This document shows positions 8,721-17,357 of a stretch of 64,000 bases of DNA, piece by piece (positions within the stretch are counted from its first letter, which is position 1; each line of letters begins with the position of its first letter). The stretch is from contig NZ_CP069396.1 in assembly GCF_016887565.1 (NCBI RefSeq), positions 895,001-959,000 on the forward strand. Reading direction: 5' to 3'. The stretch comes from Archangium violaceum. GTDB lineage: Bacteria; Myxococcota; Myxococcia; Myxococcales; Myxococcaceae. Made by a program: the position numbers and the translations under genes. Below the pieces are notes generated by a model, which saw nothing but the letters and a program-made list of their open reading frames with translations, made no database searches and was not told the DNA's origin.

Positions 8721-8816
8721 GGGTCCTCCCCAGCGTGAGGTAGGGATGGCCGGCCCGATTGACCAGGGGGGCCGGGCCATCACTGTCGGGTTTGAGAGGT
8801 AGGTGGGGCGCGAGCG

Positions 8817-9095
8817 CTACACGAGGTTGCCGCGCTTCGCCTTGCGCCGGGTGAGGGTCTTCTTTCCGGGCCGCACCTCGGTGGTGGCGGGCCCGTGTCC
8901 GACGGGCTCCGTCATGGCGGGGCCGGGCGTGGCCTTGCGCATCAGCTTCTGGCGGCGCAGGGCCGCGGCCTGGTCTCGCGGCACGGTCTTGCGTCCCCTG
9001 CTGAGCCCCTGGGCCTGCCGGTTGGGCTGCGTCTCGTCGACGCTCGTCACCCGCCTCTTGTTCTTGGTACCTGCTTCCCGCGTCCTGACCGCCAT
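8817..9095 (-). CDS. small basic protein of the MAVRT type
   Basis: A 92-residue protein from ATG 9095, with AGGAGG eight bases upstream. It starts MAVRTREAGTKNKRR and is 25% or so Lys plus Arg. The protein at 9903-10169 starts MAVRTDTVGIKNLRQ and shares a later ALRR-x-x-L pattern, so the two are diverged paralogues. There is no signal peptide and no recognised domain. It lies in the same orientation as the neighbouring basic proteins, each with its own strong ribosome binding site. Confidence 0.65.
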   Translation of the reverse strand: MAVRTREAGTKNKRRVTSVDETQPNRQAQGLSRGRKTVPRDQAAALRRQKLMRKATPGPAMTEPVGHGPATTEVRPGKKTLTRRKAKRGNLV

Positions 9096-9178
9096 GTGTT
9101 GGCCTCCTGACTCGGAGGTAAGGACGCCCGGGCGGTTTTTCCATCCCCCCGCTCGCTCGGGTGCCGGTCTCTTCCGGC

Positions 9179-9847
9179 TCAGCGCTCCAGCGTGCCGGAG
9201 GCTCTGGGGCAGTCCGCCACGATGGCCTGGGCCTGCGTGTCGCCGCTCTCGGCCGCGCCCATCGCGCGCCACACCGAGGTGGAGCACTTGAAGGCCGAAG
9301 GTGGCGTCTTCGCGTGGCAGCAGCGCCACCCGTCCAGCCGCTTCAGGTAGGTGACGGCCTCGCGCCGGGTGGGCATGACGATGAACCACACCGACCCGAG
9401 CACCATCACCAGCCAGAAGACCTGCCAGCCCAGGCCGCGCTGCCAGCGCTTGGACAGCAGCGCCACCGCCTCGGGCTGCACCTTCAGGATGCGATCGAGA
9501 TACCGCCGTTGGAGGAAGGGAGAGATGACCAGGTCCACTGGCACCACGAAGGCCCGGCCGAGCCCCCGCGCCCCACCCGGCGCGCTCCCATCCGTCACCA
9601 GCCGCAGGCCCACCAGGCCCCGCCACAACGTCCACCCGCTCAGCCCGCTCGCCAGCGACATCAGGAGCCATGTCACCACGCCGGCCACCACCAGCGCGCC
9701 GCGCGTGCGCTCCACGTCCACCATGCGCAGCACTCCCCAGCCCACCAGCGCCGAGGTGGCCAGGTCCAGCAGGTCCGCGAACCACAGCCGCCACAGGTAG
9801 CGTGTGTCGGCCGGTTCCACTTCCGAGGAGAACAGCGCGTCACTCAT
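9179..9847 (-). CDS. RDD-like integral membrane protein
   Basis: The 222-residue product has four hydrophobic stretches (about residues 22-45, 52-75, 95-112 and 142-160). The early WFADLLDLATSALVGWG and GWTLWRGLVGLRLV segments match the RDD family layout, in which an Arg-Asp-rich first helix is followed by a conserved GRxxxGLRV-like loop. After the last helix is a Cys-containing region (GWRCCHAKTP, SAFKCSTSV) that is not part of the usual family. RDD proteins are poorly understood; some act in ion or small-molecule transport. The start ATG 9847 has only a weak ribosome site. Confidence 0.7.
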   Translation of the reverse strand: MSDALFSSEVEPADTRYLWRLWFADLLDLATSALVGWGVLRMVDVERTRGALVVAGVVTWLLMSLASGLSGWTLWRGLVGLRLVTDGSAPGGARGLGRAFVVPVDLVISPFLQRRYLDRILKVQPEAVALLSKRWQRGLGWQVFWLVMVLGSVWFIVMPTRREAVTYLKRLDGWRCCHAKTPPSAFKCSTSVWRAMGAAESGDTQAQAIVADCPRASGTLER

Positions 9848-9902
9848 TTCGGTCCCAGCATAGACCGCGAATCGCGCCTGTCCCCGTTTTGTTGCCGCGG
9901 GC

Positions 9903-10169
9903 TCACCCGCCGTTGCGCTTGATGTGCATCTGGCTGGGGGGCTTCTTGCGCCCGCGCACGGGCGCCACCGTCCTTGGAATCTTCGGCAGGTGGGGCTCCG
10001 CGGCCGGGCCCAGCCGGGCTCGGGCCAGCAACCGCTCGCGCCTCAGCGCCGGGAGCTCGTCATGGAAGGGGAGGGGCCGCCCCTTGCTGGTCTGCTGGCC
10101 GGACTGTGCCGCATGCACGTCCGCCTGACGCAGGTTCTTGATCCCCACCGTATCCGTTCGAACCGCCAT
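9903..10169 (-). CDS. small basic protein of the MAVRT type with GRKK tail
   Basis: An 88-residue protein from ATG 10169 behind GGAGGGAG. It combines the MAVRT-x-x-x-G-x-KN start of its neighbour at 8817-9095 with the GRKKPPSQMHI tail of the protein at 8217-8720. It therefore links all three into one family or a set of shuffled segments. It is soluble and basic with no recognised domain. Confidence 0.65.
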   Translation of the reverse strand: MAVRTDTVGIKNLRQADVHAAQSGQQTSKGRPLPFHDELPALRRERLLARARLGPAAEPHLPKIPRTVAPVRGRKKPPSQMHIKRNGG

Positions 10170-10272
10170 GTGCTCTCCCTCCTTGCCTCGTGAGGAATGA
10201 GCGCGTGTGGCGCCGTCGTCATCCCCAGGGGGAGCGGACGGAGGCCCCGGACGGCTGCCCGGACCCCAGGCC

Positions 10273-10800
10273 TCAGGAGTTGCGGCGCTTGCCGCCGCCG
10301 CCCAGCATCTCCGGCGGGAACAGCCAGCCGTCCTCGCGGACCGCGGCGCGGCGGGACTTCTCGGGCTTCTCCGGGGCCGTCTCCCCGTGCGGGGCCTTCA
10401 CGTCCCGTCCCGAGGATTCCGGCACGGCCTTGAGCGGCGGCAGGTTCGTCTTCCGGCAGCTGCGGCACCAGGACTGCGGCCGGCGCTCGCCCCGGATGAT
10501 GCGCGTGCCGAAGTCCCGCTGCGTCGGCCCCACGTGCCCACAGCGCGGGCAGCGCGACAGCGCCGTCTTGCCCACTTCCTTCGCGAGCTGCCGCCCCTGC
10601 TGCACCGCCAGCGCCAGCGCCGCGACGAAGCCCAGCTTCGGCGCCGCTTTCTTCTTGCGGGCCCTCTTCTTGCCTCCGGTTCCGCTCAGGCTAGGCACCA
10701 GATACGCCCCGTCGAGAAGATTGCCCTGCTCCAGGACTCGCAACGCGCCGTTGGTGGTCGAGTGGCTCACGGCACCACTGATACTAGAGGGGTCTGACAT
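10273..10800 (-). CDS. zinc-ribbon protein of unknown function
   Basis: I place the start at ATG 10800, giving 175 residues, though AAGGA lies almost against it and longer in-frame starts exist. An Ala/Lys segment (GKKRARKKKAAPKLGFVAAL) is followed by a clear zinc ribbon: CPRCGHVGPTQRDFG, then WCRSCR, a CxxC-x(20+)-CxxC arrangement. The rest is Pro/Gly-rich and polar. Such ribbons bind nucleic acid or protein partners. It is divergent from DUF2267, with 145 bases between starts. Confidence 0.6.
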   Translation of the reverse strand: MSDPSSISGAVSHSTTNGALRVLEQGNLLDGAYLVPSLSGTGGKKRARKKKAAPKLGFVAALALAVQQGRQLAKEVGKTALSRCPRCGHVGPTQRDFGTRIIRGERRPQSWCRSCRKTNLPPLKAVPESSGRDVKAPHGETAPEKPEKSRRAAVREDGWLFPPEMLGGGGKRRNS

Positions 10801-10945
10801 TCCTTGCTGATCAGCCAGGTGGGCTGCTCGCTCACCAGGCATGCGGCCCCGGCCCCCGTTCCCCACCGCCCGCCCTCCGATCAGCCATGGCCGCCTCCCT
10901 CCAGGGCATGTCCACCTTTCAGGAGACGCCACCGAGGAGCGTGAA

Positions 10946-11401
10946 ATGGCTGATATTCCAGAGGAAACCCCCCTGAGCCGGAGCGAGAAGCGGCACCTGT
11001 CCCGCGTCGGCTCCACCTACGCCGCCTTCATCAGGCACCTGTGCGAGGTAGGGAAGTTGGAATCCGGGGTGGCCGAGTGTGCGGCGGTGTCGGTCGTCAA
11101 CGCCCTGCTGCACCGCATCCAGCCAGGAGAGGCGAAGGATTTGAAGGCGCAGCTGCCGCGCAAGCTGTTGGAGTTCCTGCCCCAGGAGGGGGCGGACAAG
11201 CCGGTGCGCGCCTTCGGCAAGAACCGGGACGACTTCCTGCGGGTGGTGGCGGAGGATCTGGGCAAGGACGTGTCCGAGGTGGAGCCCCTGGTGCGCGCCG
11301 TCTTCCAGGGACTGCGCGAGCACATCTCGGAGGGCGAGGCCGAGGACGTCGAGAGCAACCTCTCGCCCGACCTGAGGGACCTCTGGCGTCGCACGCAATA
11401 G
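10946..11401 (+). CDS. DUF2267 family protein
   Basis: The protein has 151 residues. ATG 10946 follows GAGGAG at a good distance. The sequence matches DUF2267: a first helical half with VVNALLHRIQPGEAKDLKAQLP, a central FLRVVAEDLG and a second half repeating the pattern (AVFQGLREHISEGEAEDVESNL, then LW). The two halves look like an internal duplication of a four-helix unit. It is soluble. The function of the family is unknown, though members often sit among stress-related genes. Confidence 0.8.
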   Translation: MADIPEETPLSRSEKRHLSRVGSTYAAFIRHLCEVGKLESGVAECAAVSVVNALLHRIQPGEAKDLKAQLPRKLLEFLPQEGADKPVRAFGKNRDDFLRVVAEDLGKDVSEVEPLVRAVFQGLREHISEGEAEDVESNLSPDLRDLWRRTQ

Positions 11402-11498
11402 GACGCGCGGTGTCAGGCGAAGGATGATGGCGGGCACCGGCGGGGCCCGGGCTGGGATTTCGTGTCGCCTCCTCTCGATTGATTGTGTACCTGGGAAT

Positions 11499-11521
11499 CA
11501 CGGGCCCTTCAGGGGCCCGTG
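11499..11521. other. perfect 9-bp inverted repeat
   Basis: CACGGGCCC and GGGCCCGTG flank a five-base loop, 40 bases before the hybrid kinase gene. There is no following T-run, so it is more likely an operator or RNA hairpin than a classical terminator for the DUF2267 gene. Confidence 0.5.
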
Positions 11522-11561
11522 ACAGGCAGGAGAGCGGAGGGGCTTCGGCCCACATTCAACA

Positions 11562-14162
11562 ATGCCCGACACCATCGATTTCGAGACGCTCTTCAACCAC
11601 TCGCCCAATCCCTACATGGTGGTGGACCGGGAGCTGCGGTACGTCGCGGCCAACGAGGCCTACCTGCGGGTCACGGCGAGCCGGGCCGAGGACATCCTGG
11701 GGCGGAGCATCTTCGAGGCGTTCCCCCACGACCCGAACGATCCCAACAACAGCAGCGCGCGCCAGCTGCGGGAGTCGTTCGACCGGGTCCTGAAGGGGCG
11801 CGTACCGGACATCCTGGCGCTCATCCCCTACCGGGTCCCCCGCCAGACCGACAGGGGGGTGGTCGCCGAGGACCGCTACTGGAGTGCCACCCATACGCCG
11901 CTCCTGGATGACCGGGGCGAGGTGGCCTTCATCCTCCAGCACACCGTGGACGTGACCGAGCTGCAACGGCTCAAGCAGGCCATGCGGGCCGCGGAGGTCG
12001 CCCGGGATGTGGCCCTTCCCTCGGAACAGGTAGAGGCGGGGGTCCTCCAGCGCGCGCGGCTCGTCCAGGAGGCCAACAGGAACCTGGACGCCGAGCGCCG
12101 TCACCTCCGCCGGCTGTTCGAACAGGCGCCCGGGTTCGTGGCCTTCCTCCGGGGGCGGGATCATGTCTTCGAGCTGGTCAACCCCTCCTACTACCAGCTC
12201 GTCGGCCACCGGGAGATCCTCGGCAAGCCGGTCCGGGACGCCCTTCCCGAGGTCGTGGGGCAGGGCTTCCTGGAGCTGCTCGACCGGGTGTTCACGACGG
12301 GAGAGCCGTTCGTCGGCCGGGGACAGCGGCTCCTCGTGCAGCGGGAGCCCGGTTCGACGCTCACGGAAGCGTATGTCGACTTCGTGTACCAGCCCATCAT
12401 CGAGCCGGATGGGACCATCTCCGGCATCTTCGCCCAGGGCAACGACGTCACCGTGCAGAAGCACGCCCAGGACGAGCTGCGCCGCTACCGCGAGCACCTC
12501 GAGGAGCTGGTCCGCGAGCGCACCCGCGCCTTGGAGGAGAGCGAGGCCGAGCGGCGCCAGACCGAGGCCGCGTTGCGGCAGGCCCAGAAGATGGAGGCGG
12601 TGGGCAAGCTCACGGGCGGCGTGGCGCACGACTTCAACAACCTGCTCCAGGTCATCGGCGGCAATCTCCAGCTCCTGCAGCGGGACGTCGCCGGCAGCGA
12701 GCAGGCGCAGCGGCGTTTGCAGACCGCCGTCGGCGCCGTCGAGCGCGGGGCCCGGCTCGCCTCGCAGCTGCTCGCGTTCGCGCGGCGGCAGCCGCTCGAG
12801 CCCCTGGCCCTCAACATCGGGCGGCTGGTGCGCGGCATGGATGACCTGCTGCGACGCGCCCTGGGCGAGGACATCGAGCTCGAGACGGTCATCGCCGGGG
12901 GGCTCTGGAACACGTTCGCCGATCCCAACCAGCTGGAGAACGTCATCCTGAACCTGGCGATCAACGCCCGCGACGCGATGGAGGGCGAGGGCAAGCTGAC
13001 CATCGAGGCCGGCAACGCCATGCTCGATGACCACTACGCCCAGCTCCACTCGGATGTCACGGCCGGCCAGTACGTGATGCTGGCCATCTCCGACACCGGC
13101 TGTGGCATGTCACCGGAGATCATGGAGCGGGTCTTCGAGCCCTTCTTCACGACCAAGCCCGAGGGCCGTGGCACGGGGCTGGGCTTGAGCATGGTGTATG
13201 GCTTCGTCAAGCAGACCGGCGGCCACATCAAGATCTACAGCGAGGTCGGGCACGGGACGACGATCAAGATCTACCTGCCGCGCTCGTTCCAGGCCGAGAT
13301 GCAGCGCACCGAGGTCGCCTCGGGTCCGGTCGAGGGCGGCACGGAGACCATCCTGGTGGTCGAGGACGACGCCGGGGTGCGCGCCACCGTGGTGGAGCTG
13401 CTGACGGAGCTCGGGTATCGCGTGCTCAAGGCCACCGACGGGCAGAGCGCGTTGGCCGTCATCCAGAGCGGCCTGCCGGTGGACCTGCTGTTCACCGACG
13501 TGGTGATGCCCGGTCCGGTGCGCAGCCCGGAGCTCGCGAGGCAGGCCAAGGCGCTCCTGCCGGACCTCGAGGTGCTCTTCACGTCGGGCTACACGGAGAA
13601 CGCCATCGTCCACGGCGGCCGGTTGGATCCCGGCGTCAACCTGCTGAGCAAGCCCTACCGCAGGGAGGACCTGGCCCGGAAGCTGCGCCAGCTGCTGCGC
13701 AACCGCCAGCAGCGCATGGCCGCGCGGGCCGCTCCCGCCGCCCCGGAGTACGCCAGTCCCGGACGCGCGCCGGAGCTCGCGAGCGAGGAGCTGCGCATCC
13801 TCCTGGTGGAGGATGACGAGGCCATCCGGTCCTCCGTCTGCGAGCTGTTGATGGAGGTGCTCGGGCACCGCGTGCTCGCCGTCCCGAGCGCGGAAGAGGC
13901 CCGGGAGGTGCTCGCCTCCGACGGTATCGACGTGCTGTTCACGGACGTGAGCCTGCCCGGCATGTCGGGAGTGGAGCTGGCCCGCGAGGCCGTCCGCCAG
14001 CGTCCCGGTCTCCGGGTCATCATCGCCTCCGGCCATGGCGGCGCGGTGGGTGACACGGTGCCGGGCGCCGTGCTGCTGCCCAAGCCCTACGAGCTCTCCC
14101 AGCTCGAGAGCGTGCTGGAGCGGATGGCGCACTCCCTCGCGGGACGGCCTTCCGGCGGGTGA
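11562..14162 (+). CDS. hybrid sensor histidine kinase, PAS-PAS-HisKA-HATPase-REC-REC
   Basis: An 866-residue soluble sensor with no membrane segments. PAS domains cover about residues 6-135 (VVDRELRYVAANEAYLRVT) and 183-300. A coiled coil at 300-345 leads to HisKA with the phosphorylated H356 in GVAHDFNNLLQ. HATPase_c follows, with the N box (NLAINARDAM) and G boxes (DTGCGM, GTGLGLSM). Two receiver domains have phospho-acceptors D646 (FTDVVMPG) and D795 (FTDVSLPG). Autophosphorylation and transfer to the attached receivers are expected. No separate response regulator or output gene is adjacent, so the downstream partner is unknown. Confidence 0.92.
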   Translation: MPDTIDFETLFNHSPNPYMVVDRELRYVAANEAYLRVTASRAEDILGRSIFEAFPHDPNDPNNSSARQLRESFDRVLKGRVPDILALIPYRVPRQTDRGVVAEDRYWSATHTPLLDDRGEVAFILQHTVDVTELQRLKQAMRAAEVARDVALPSEQVEAGVLQRARLVQEANRNLDAERRHLRRLFEQAPGFVAFLRGRDHVFELVNPSYYQLVGHREILGKPVRDALPEVVGQGFLELLDRVFTTGEPFVGRGQRLLVQREPGSTLTEAYVDFVYQPIIEPDGTISGIFAQGNDVTVQKHAQDELRRYREHLEELVRERTRALEESEAERRQTEAALRQAQKMEAVGKLTGGVAHDFNNLLQVIGGNLQLLQRDVAGSEQAQRRLQTAVGAVERGARLASQLLAFARRQPLEPLALNIGRLVRGMDDLLRRALGEDIELETVIAGGLWNTFADPNQLENVILNLAINARDAMEGEGKLTIEAGNAMLDDHYAQLHSDVTAGQYVMLAISDTGCGMSPEIMERVFEPFFTTKPEGRGTGLGLSMVYGFVKQTGGHIKIYSEVGHGTTIKIYLPRSFQAEMQRTEVASGPVEGGTETILVVEDDAGVRATVVELLTELGYRVLKATDGQSALAVIQSGLPVDLLFTDVVMPGPVRSPELARQAKALLPDLEVLFTSGYTENAIVHGGRLDPGVNLLSKPYRREDLARKLRQLLRNRQQRMAARAAPAAPEYASPGRAPELASEELRILLVEDDEAIRSSVCELLMEVLGHRVLAVPSAEEAREVLASDGIDVLFTDVSLPGMSGVELAREAVRQRPGLRVIIASGHGGAVGDTVPGAVLLPKPYELSQLESVLERMAHSLAGRPSGG

Positions 14163-14200
14163 AGGGGGAGGCCGCTGGGGAGTCCCAGCGGCCTCGGGGC

Positions 14201-15706
14201 TCAGGGAGCGCTCGTGTCTCCGGTGGCGCTGGCGGGGAACACGGGCGTGCCGCCGGGGGTGGTCGGGTCGTGCGGCAGGCTGCCGCGCGGGCTGCGCAGG
14301 TACACGAAGGGCGTGGCGAACAGGAAGTTGCTCACCCGCGACGTGTAGATGTCCGCGTAGCGCTCCACCTGGCGCGCCAGGTGGCTCTTGTCGTTGCCCG
14401 CCCGGGTCAGCAGGCCCCAGATGGGGTTGGCCAGCTCGCTGGCGGCGCGGGCCATCGGGCCGATCTCCGTGTCGAGCGCCTCCAGCTGGGTGCGCAGCTC
14501 GAGCGCGCGGGCATGCAGCTGCTCGTCGGAGGGCGAGGGCTCGCGCGGACCGTAGCCCAGCCGCCGCCGTTGCAGCTCCAGCCGCACCTGGCAGGACTCG
14601 GCTTCCAGGCGCTCCTTGTGCTGCATCCGCTCGGCCAGCCGCGCCTCGGTGCCCCGGAAGGCGCTGATGGCGCGGATCTCATCCTCCAGCTCGCGCAGGA
14701 TGAGGGCGGTGCGCCAGCGCAGCACGTTCTTCGTCACGTGCACGTCACCGAACATGTGGTCGCCCACGTAGAGGATCTCATCCCCGCTCATGCCCAGGAA
14801 GCGCTCCACCTCGGTGGCGCTGCCGCCGAAGTAGGGCGTCCTCGGCTTGAGCGGCCCCGAGTGCGGACGCAGCAGGCCCTCCTGTCCCGGCGCCGTCACC
14901 ACCTCGAAGAGCGAGGCGCGCGTGGTGAAGAACTCGGGCTTGCGGGCGCTGACGATGACCACGTCGAACAGCTCGCGCCACGTCATCCCCGGGGGGAGAT
15001 ACGGGTCGAACGCGGCGTGCATCATCGGCAGGGTGTAGGCCCACTCGCTGTTGGTGATGAGCAGCAGCTTCTTGCCCGCGTTCTTCTGGTCCAGCAGCGC
15101 GAGCGCCGTGTCGGACTCGGCCAGCACGTAGCGCCCCGGGTCGGCGATGATCTCCGCCTTGAGCGCGCCCTCCATGTGCGTGGCGTCCAGGCTGCGGCGC
15201 ACATGCTCGTAGACGTCGCCGTAGCCCATGGGGCCCATGGGACCGGGCAGCTTGCCGGCATCCAGCAGGTCCACCACCTGCGCGTAGAGGCACGCCTCGG
15301 AGAGTGAGAAAAGGGTATTGAGGAACACCCAGCGCCGGTCGGCCAGGTCGATGATGGTGCCGGAGTACTCGTTGCGCTGGGCCTCGAAGTCCATGGGCCG
15401 GGTGCCATGGAGGGCCTTCTTCACGAAGCCGAAGCGGTTGGCCTTGAGGAGGTTTCCCTTCTCCGTGTCGATGATGAGGCCGCGCATGGCCAGCATCGGA
15501 TCGAACGTCAGGTGGCCCACGGGCCAGCCCTGCGCCACGAGCCGGTTTCTCATATGCTCATAGGCTCGCTGTTCCCACGCTTCCACTTTGTAGTGAATGA
15601 GCGTGTAATCCATGTCATAACCGATGGCTTTGATGGCCCTCATGTTGAGGGTGCGATTGCAGAAAAGCCCTCGCTCGGGTGGGGGGGCTGGCAGGTGGCC
15701 GGTCAT
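14201..15706 (-). CDS. HAD-family cytosolic 5'-nucleotidase (NT5C2-like)
   Basis: This is a 501-residue HAD-superfamily nucleotidase. Motif I is DMDYTL (D31 nucleophile, D33), motif II is in KKLLLITNSEWAY, and the acidic motif IV is ILYVGDHMFGDV. This is the order of the purine IMP/GMP-preferring 5'-nucleotidase group that dephosphorylates nucleoside monophosphates. The insertion between motif I and motif II forms the large cap of that group. A charged helical region follows (residues 355-430, AERMQHKERLEAESCQV). ATG 15706 is the first start; M22, eight residues before the DMDYT nucleophile motif, is an alternative. It converges with the hybrid kinase, 38 bases apart. Confidence 0.88.
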   Translation of the reverse strand: MTGHLPAPPPERGLFCNRTLNMRAIKAIGYDMDYTLIHYKVEAWEQRAYEHMRNRLVAQGWPVGHLTFDPMLAMRGLIIDTEKGNLLKANRFGFVKKALHGTRPMDFEAQRNEYSGTIIDLADRRWVFLNTLFSLSEACLYAQVVDLLDAGKLPGPMGPMGYGDVYEHVRRSLDATHMEGALKAEIIADPGRYVLAESDTALALLDQKNAGKKLLLITNSEWAYTLPMMHAAFDPYLPPGMTWRELFDVVIVSARKPEFFTTRASLFEVVTAPGQEGLLRPHSGPLKPRTPYFGGSATEVERFLGMSGDEILYVGDHMFGDVHVTKNVLRWRTALILRELEDEIRAISAFRGTEARLAERMQHKERLEAESCQVRLELQRRRLGYGPREPSPSDEQLHARALELRTQLEALDTEIGPMARAASELANPIWGLLTRAGNDKSHLARQVERYADIYTSRVSNFLFATPFVYLRSPRGSLPHDPTTPGGTPVFPASATGDTSAP

Positions 15707-15819
15707 GGTCTACCTTCGTGCCCTGGCCGGTACCAAAAGTCGATGCTTCTGGTGGTGAGGGTGTTGGTGGAGGGCGGGAAACCGGCCGGTGACCCGCCTC
15801 AAAGTGAGGGGAGTCGAAC

Positions 15820-16458
15820 ATGCGGAACCTGCCGGGCCTGACGGCCCTGGTCGTGGTGCTGGTGATGGGTGGCGCCAGGGCGGCGGAGGATTGGGAGAAG
15901 GTCGCGGACGGTGATGTGGCCATCAAGGCCCGCAAGCGTCCGGACATCCCCGGGGGCCGGGAGGTCTGGGCCGAGGGCCACCTGGACGTCAGCATCCAGG
16001 ACGTGCAGTCGGCGCTGAGGGACCACGAGAGCTTCCGGCACTGGATGCCGTACGTGACGGAGTCCAAGGTGGTGTCCCACGAGCCGGACGGGCGCGTGAC
16101 GTACACCCAGCTGGACTTCCCCATCATCTCCAACCGGGACTACGTGCTGCGCGTGGTGGACGAGGAGCTGCTGGCCGCGGATGGGACGGGGGTGTTCCGC
16201 CAGCGGTGGTTCTCCCAGGGCAAGGCGCTGCCGGAGCGCAGCGGCGTGGTGCGGCTGTACCACAACGAGGGCAGCTGGCACTTCACCCCGGCCGGCGAGA
16301 GCCGGGTGCGCTTCATCTACCGCTTCACCGTGGAGCCCGGGGGCTCCATCCCCGGCTTCCTGGCCGGCGTGGGCCAGAAGGACGCGGTGATGGACACGGT
16401 GCGCGCGGTGGAGAAGCGGGCACGCAAGCTGGCGACGGAACGGGCCTCGGCGCGCTAG
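15820..16458 (+). CDS. exported START-domain protein
   Basis: The 212-residue product has a cleavable signal peptide (LTALVVVLVMGGARA). The mature part is a START/SRPBCC lipid-binding fold: VWAEGHLDVSIQDVQSALRD, then FRHWMPYVTESKVV, then NRDYVLRVV, then GSWHFTPAGESRVRFIYRF and a long C-terminal helix. Relatives bind hydrophobic ligands. Export suggests lipid handling in the periplasm. The DMT exporter starts 11 bases after its stop, so they probably share an mRNA. Confidence 0.85.
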   Translation: MRNLPGLTALVVVLVMGGARAAEDWEKVADGDVAIKARKRPDIPGGREVWAEGHLDVSIQDVQSALRDHESFRHWMPYVTESKVVSHEPDGRVTYTQLDFPIISNRDYVLRVVDEELLAADGTGVFRQRWFSQGKALPERSGVVRLYHNEGSWHFTPAGESRVRFIYRFTVEPGGSIPGFLAGVGQKDAVMDTVRAVEKRARKLATERASAR

Positions 16459-16468
16459 AAGCGGCGCC

Positions 16469-17356
16469 ATGTCCGATGCACATGCTGGCCGCCGCGGTCT
16501 GACCCTTCCGCCCATTCCGGCGGTGCTGCTCTCCATGGTGAGCATCCAGGGAGGCGCGGCGCTCGCGAAGGGACTGTTCCCGGCGCTCGGCGCGACGGTG
16601 ACGGCCGGCCTGCGCCTCACGCTGGCCGCGCTCGTGCTGCTCGCCGTCTTCCGTCCCCCCCTCGCGCGCCTCAGCCGCGCGCAGTGGGCCGCCGTCATCC
16701 CCTATGGCGTGGCGCTCGGCGCCATGAACCTCACCTTCTACCTCGCCATCGCGCGCATCCCCCTCGGGCTGGGCGTCACGCTGGAGTTCGTCGGGCCGCT
16801 CGTGCTCGCGGTGGCCGGCTCCCGGCGGCTGCTGGACTTCCTGTGGGTGGTGGTGGCCGCCGCGGGCATCGTCCTGCTCACGCCGTGGAGCGGGACGCCC
16901 GGCGCGCTCGACATGACGGGCGTGCTGCTGGCGCTCTTCGCGGGGGCGTGCTGGGCGGCGTACATCCTGCTCGGCGGGCGGCTGTCCCGGCTGCTCCCCG
17001 AGGGGCAGGGCGTCGCGGTCGGGATGGTGTTCGCGACCTTCACGGTGCTGCCCTTCGTCCTCACGAGCGTGGGCGAGGCGAGGTTCACCCCCGCGCTGCT
17101 CCTGGCGGGCCTGGGGGTGGCGATCCTGTCGAGCGCGCTGCCGTACACGCTGGAGATGATCGCCCTGCGTGCCCTGCCCAGCCGCACCTTCGGCATCCTG
17201 ATGAGCCTGGAGCCCGCGGTGGGGACGCTCATGGGCCTGGTGTTCCTGGGCGAGCGGCTCACGCTCCTGCAGTGGCTCGCGGTGGGCCTGGTGAGCGCCG
17301 CCTCCGCGGGCTCCACGCTCACGGCCCGCCGCGTCCCTCCGCCCATCGAGGCGTGA
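16469..17356 (+). CDS. EamA/RhtA-like DMT exporter
   Basis: A 295-residue inner-membrane protein with ten hydrophobic helices in two EamA halves. Motifs typical of the RhtA (threonine/homoserine exporter) branch include GAMNLTFYLAIARIPLGLGVTLEF, the aromatic YILLGGR stretch, and ALRALPSRTFGILMSLEPAVG with LGERLTLLQWLA near the end. It exports small amino-acid-like metabolites by the general family rule; the substrate here is not shown. It follows the START-domain gene by 10 bases and converges on the YwiC-like gene. Confidence 0.88.
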   Translation: MSDAHAGRRGLTLPPIPAVLLSMVSIQGGAALAKGLFPALGATVTAGLRLTLAALVLLAVFRPPLARLSRAQWAAVIPYGVALGAMNLTFYLAIARIPLGLGVTLEFVGPLVLAVAGSRRLLDFLWVVVAAAGIVLLTPWSGTPGALDMTGVLLALFAGACWAAYILLGGRLSRLLPEGQGVAVGMVFATFTVLPFVLTSVGEARFTPALLLAGLGVAILSSALPYTLEMIALRALPSRTFGILMSLEPAVGTLMGLVFLGERLTLLQWLAVGLVSAASAGSTLTARRVPPPIEA

Positions 17357-17357
17357 A

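Noticed and set aside
11499-11521. Reading the 9-bp palindrome as a terminator
   Set aside because: It lies about 100 bases beyond the DUF2267 stop and has no T-run, so it is kept only as an unassigned inverted repeat.
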